NCBI GenBank assembly: GCA_959018155.1
Contig: CAUEKH010000084.1
Span: 1 to 8,769 of the forward strand
Origin: an uncultured Hungatella sp.
GTDB taxonomy: Bacteria; Bacillota; Clostridia; Lachnospirales; Lachnospiraceae
Length of the DNA: 8,769 bases
Reading direction: 5' to 3'
The translations under genes and the position numbers were made by a program. The notes beneath the pieces were generated by a model that worked only from the letters and a program-made list of their open reading frames with translations, was not told the origin of the DNA and did no database searches. This document shows, in pieces, positions 6,400 through 8,769 of this stretch (positions within the stretch are counted from its first letter, which is position 1; each line of letters begins with the position of its first letter).

Positions 6400-6454
6400 A
6401 AAAAGGTGTGTGCATCGTGTATACACAAAAATCAAGATAGACAGAGGAAGAGAT

Positions 6455-7366
6455 ATGATAGGGGTTCTGACGAAAGCTTTTGCGTTTGTGGCGATTATTG
6501 CCATGGGGTATCTGCTCAAACGGGCGGGATTTTTTCACGCCAAGGATTTTTACTTAATTTCAGGAATTGTGATTAAAATTACGCTTCCGGCCGCTATTGT
6601 GGCTAATTTCAGCAAGATTACCATGGATTACTCCCTGCTGGCCATGTGTGTCATTGGCCTGCTGTGTAACTTTGTGACGATTGCGGTCGGCTATGTGATG
6701 AATCTGCGGAAATCAAAAGAGACGAAGGCTTTCGCCATGCTCAATATGTCCGGTTACAATATTGGTAACTTTACGATGCCATTTGTTCAGAGCTTTTTGA
6801 GCCCGATTGGATTTGCGGCCACCAGCTTATTCGATGCCGGAAACTCCGTCATGTGTACCGGGATGACGTATACGCTGGCCGGTATGGTGGTGGGGGAGGA
6901 TGAGAAGCCGTCCTTTGTCCGCATGGTGAAAAAGCTTTTTTCATCCGTGCCCTTCGACACCTATGTCATTATGACGGTGCTCAGCATTTTAAGACTCCGC
7001 CTTCCGGCTGTGGTAGTCAGCTTTGCGGAAACGGCCGGGGCAGCCAATGCGTTTCTCGCCCTTTTAATGCTGGGAATCGGATTTGAAATCCGTATGGATA
7101 AAGAGAAGACATCACAGATCGTCAAAATCCTTGTGGTACGCTACGCGATCGCGGTTTCCATGGCGGTGGGATTTTATTTTCTGGCGCCGTTTGGACTGGA
7201 GGTCCGTCAGACTTTAGCCATTGTATCGCTGGGCCCGGTGGCATCTGTGGCACCGGCCTTTACCGGTGCGATCGGCGGGGATGTGGAGATGGCCAGCGCA
7301 GTCAATTCCCTTTCTATCATTATCAGTGTGGCCGCTATTACGGTGGCGCTTATCATTTTGCTTTAA
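6455..7366 (+). CDS. AEC (auxin efflux carrier) family transporter
   Basis: This 303-residue, ten-helix inner-membrane carrier belongs to the AEC/BART group, whose bacterial members move organic acids such as malate, malonate or other anions; the substrate cannot be told from sequence. Family marks are the N-terminal helix ending GYLLKRAGFF (18-27), KITLPAAI (41-48), SGYNIGNFTMPF (99-110) as the crossover region of the first half, LGIGFEIR (206-213), and GPVASVAPAFTGAIGGD (260-276) as its counterpart in the second half. The length is normal for the family. The open frame extends upstream to 6302, but that start falls inside the ilvE terminator and adds 51 residues unlike the family. The ATG at 6455 has GAGGAAG about 5 bases before it and begins directly with the first membrane helix. 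It is followed at 32 bases by the sodium symporter gene, with no terminator between, suggesting a transport operon. Confidence 0.9.
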   Translation: MIGVLTKAFAFVAIIAMGYLLKRAGFFHAKDFYLISGIVIKITLPAAIVANFSKITMDYSLLAMCVIGLLCNFVTIAVGYVMNLRKSKETKAFAMLNMSGYNIGNFTMPFVQSFLSPIGFAATSLFDAGNSVMCTGMTYTLAGMVVGEDEKPSFVRMVKKLFSSVPFDTYVIMTVLSILRLRLPAVVVSFAETAGAANAFLALLMLGIGFEIRMDKEKTSQIVKILVVRYAIAVSMAVGFYFLAPFGLEVRQTLAIVSLGPVASVAPAFTGAIGGDVEMASAVNSLSIIISVAAITVALIILL

Positions 7367-7398
7367 AAAATATTCTTTCAGGTCAGGAGTACGGATTT

Positions 7399-8769
7399 AT
7401 GCATCAGAAGAGAAGCCAGTGGGCAAGTAATGTGGGTTTTATCCTGGCGGCGGCAGGTTCCGCTGTCGGGCTGGGAAATATCTGGAAATTCCCGGGAAAA
7501 GTCGGGGCGTACGGCGGCGGAGCGTTTATTCTCTGCTATATCGCCATTGTAGCGTTTATCGGTCTGCCGGTGATGCTGGCAGAGTTATCAATCGGACGAA
7601 ACACCCAGAAAAATGTGATCGGGGCGTTCCGCCAGCTGGATAAGAGATTTACCTTTGCCGGCTGGATCGGGGTCATTACTCTGTTTGTCATCATGTCCTA
7701 CTACAGCGTTGTGGGCGGCTGGGTGATGAAATATATTTTTGTGTATGCGACGGGCGCCGATTTTGGCGCGGCGGCCAGTCCTTATCAGGCGTATTTTGTC
7801 GATTTTATCACGAAGCCGGTGGAACCGCTGATGTGGGCGCTGGCGTTCCTTTTACTCTGTATCTACGTGGTAGTGAGAGGCGTTTCGGAGGGAATTGAGC
7901 GTGTCAGTAAAATTCTGATGCCTTTACTCTTTCTTCTGCTTCTGGCCTGCGTGTTCCGGGCGGTCACGCTTCCGGGGGCGAAGGAGGGAATCTCCTTCAT
8001 GCTGACCGTAAAGCCGGAAGATTTTAACGGCAATACGCTGGTGGGCGCGCTGGGGCAGGCGTTTTTCTCCCTCTCTGTGGGGATGGGAATCATGGTTACG
8101 TACGGTTCCTATGTGCCGAAAAATGAAAAGCTGGTAAAGAGCGCGGTGAGCATCTGCATCCTCGATACCATGGTCGCGATTCTTGCGGCATTTGCCATAA
8201 TCCCGGTTGTGTTTGTGACCCTGGGGGCGGACAAGCTGGGCATGGGAGGCGGCTTTGCCTTCATGGCGCTTCCTGAGGTATTCGCCGGTTTTCCTGGCGG
8301 GACGATTTTCGGCCTCGTATTCTTTATCCTGCTGTTTTTTGCGGCGCTGACCAGCGCTATCAGTATTTTGGAGAGCTGTGTGGCATTTATCAGCGAGGAA
8401 TTCCATATCGGAAGACTGAAATCTACTGCAGTGCTGTCAATCCCGATGGCATTTTTCAGCGCCGGATACTCATTATCCCAGTCAGATGTGAGAGGGATTA
8501 ATCTGCCCTGGTTTGATATTTCGGATGGGTTCCGGATGCTTCCCATGAATGCGGTGATGGAGAAATTTACGGATAACTTAATGATTCCTCTCGGCGCGCT
8601 CTGTTTCTGCCTCTTTGTGGGCTGGGTATGGGGCACGAAGAAAGCTTCCTGTGAGATTGAATCTGATGGAAAGTATCCGATGTATTTTAAACGGACCTGG
8701 AGTTTTATTGTGAGATTCTTAGCGCCGGCTGTTATCCTGGTTATTCTCTACTTTACACTGGGGAGGGGC
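7399..8769 (+). CDS. Sodium-dependent transporter, neurotransmitter:sodium symporter (SNF/NSS) family, 3' end outside window
   Basis: 457 codons are present and the frame is open to the right edge; at the usual family length (about 450-510 residues) only a short tail should be missing. NSS proteins are LeuT-fold inner-membrane carriers that import amino acids or related amines with Na+. Evidence: AAAGSAVGLGNIWKFPGKVG (17-36) followed by AYGGGAF is the unwound helix 1 with the Na+ and substrate backbone ligands; SYYSVVGGW (100-108) is helix 3; AFFSLSVGMGIMVTYGSYV (221-239) is the broken helix 6; AALTSAISILESCVAFISEE (315-334) is helix 8, whose AxxTSxxS contributes Na+ ligands. Asp256 in helix 7 sits where acidic residues make bacterial members chloride-independent. 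AGGAG (7385-7389) lies 9 bases before the ATG. The spacing of 32 bases to the AEC gene suggests one transcript. Transport of a hydrophobic or aromatic amino acid is plausible, but inferred. Confidence 0.92.
   Translation, partial: MHQKRSQWASNVGFILAAAGSAVGLGNIWKFPGKVGAYGGGAFILCYIAIVAFIGLPVMLAELSIGRNTQKNVIGAFRQLDKRFTFAGWIGVITLFVIMSYYSVVGGWVMKYIFVYATGADFGAAASPYQAYFVDFITKPVEPLMWALAFLLLCIYVVVRGVSEGIERVSKILMPLLFLLLLACVFRAVTLPGAKEGISFMLTVKPEDFNGNTLVGALGQAFFSLSVGMGIMVTYGSYVPKNEKLVKSAVSICILDTMVAILAAFAIIPVVFVTLGADKLGMGGGFAFMALPEVFAGFPGGTIFGLVFFILLFFAALTSAISILESCVAFISEEFHIGRLKSTAVLSIPMAFFSAGYSLSQSDVRGINLPWFDISDGFRMLPMNAVMEKFTDNLMIPLGALCFCLFVGWVWGTKKASCEIESDGKYPMYFKRTWSFIVRFLAPAVILVILYFTLGRG

Noticed and set aside
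6302..6454. Upstream in-frame extension of the AEC carrier (51 extra residues from an earlier start)
   Set aside because: It begins inside the ilvE terminator, has no suitable ribosome binding site, covers the candidate promoters, and encodes residues unlike the family N-terminus. The ATG at 6455 has a good site and starts with the first membrane helix.

Overview
The window looks like chromosomal DNA from a moderate-GC anaerobic firmicute, most likely a gut clostridium of the Lachnospiraceae type. This rests on strong AG-rich ribosome binding sites, TTGACA/TATAAT-like promoters often with an extended -10, and the style of the MATE, VOC, IlvE and sodium:neurotransmitter symporter proteins. The genus assignment is inference. 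No RNA gene, insertion sequence, phage gene, CRISPR array or defence cassette was seen.

Left part (1-2547). The 5' part of an alkyl-sulfatase-type metallo-beta-lactamase gene lies on the minus strand and runs off the left edge. It diverges from a 421-residue soluble protein of unknown function. The two promoters face away from each other and share one -35 region. A small VOC/PhnB-like protein follows with its own promoter, and a GC-rich terminator closes this block.

Middle (2548-6201). A 259-bp gap holds that terminator, two copies of a 40-bp direct repeat, and an extended -10 promoter. The promoter drives a MATE efflux transporter and an acetamidase/formamidase-family amide hydrolase that sit only 2 bp apart and are almost certainly one operon. 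No terminator was seen after them. A separate promoter lies in front of ilvE, the branched-chain amino acid aminotransferase, which ends in a strong hairpin terminator with a perfect 13-bp core stem.

Right part (6202-8769). After a leader containing candidate promoters and a 10-bp palindrome come an AEC-family carrier and, 32 bp later, a sodium:neurotransmitter symporter family gene that runs off the right edge. They look like a two-gene transport operon.

Overall this is a small-molecule metabolism and transport neighbourhood: amide hydrolysis, amino acid transamination and three different secondary transporters. I see no convincing novel multi-gene system. The items most worth a second look are the uncharacterised 421-residue protein, the 40-bp tandem repeat before the MATE-amidase operon, the overlapping divergent promoters, and the palindromes in promoter regions.
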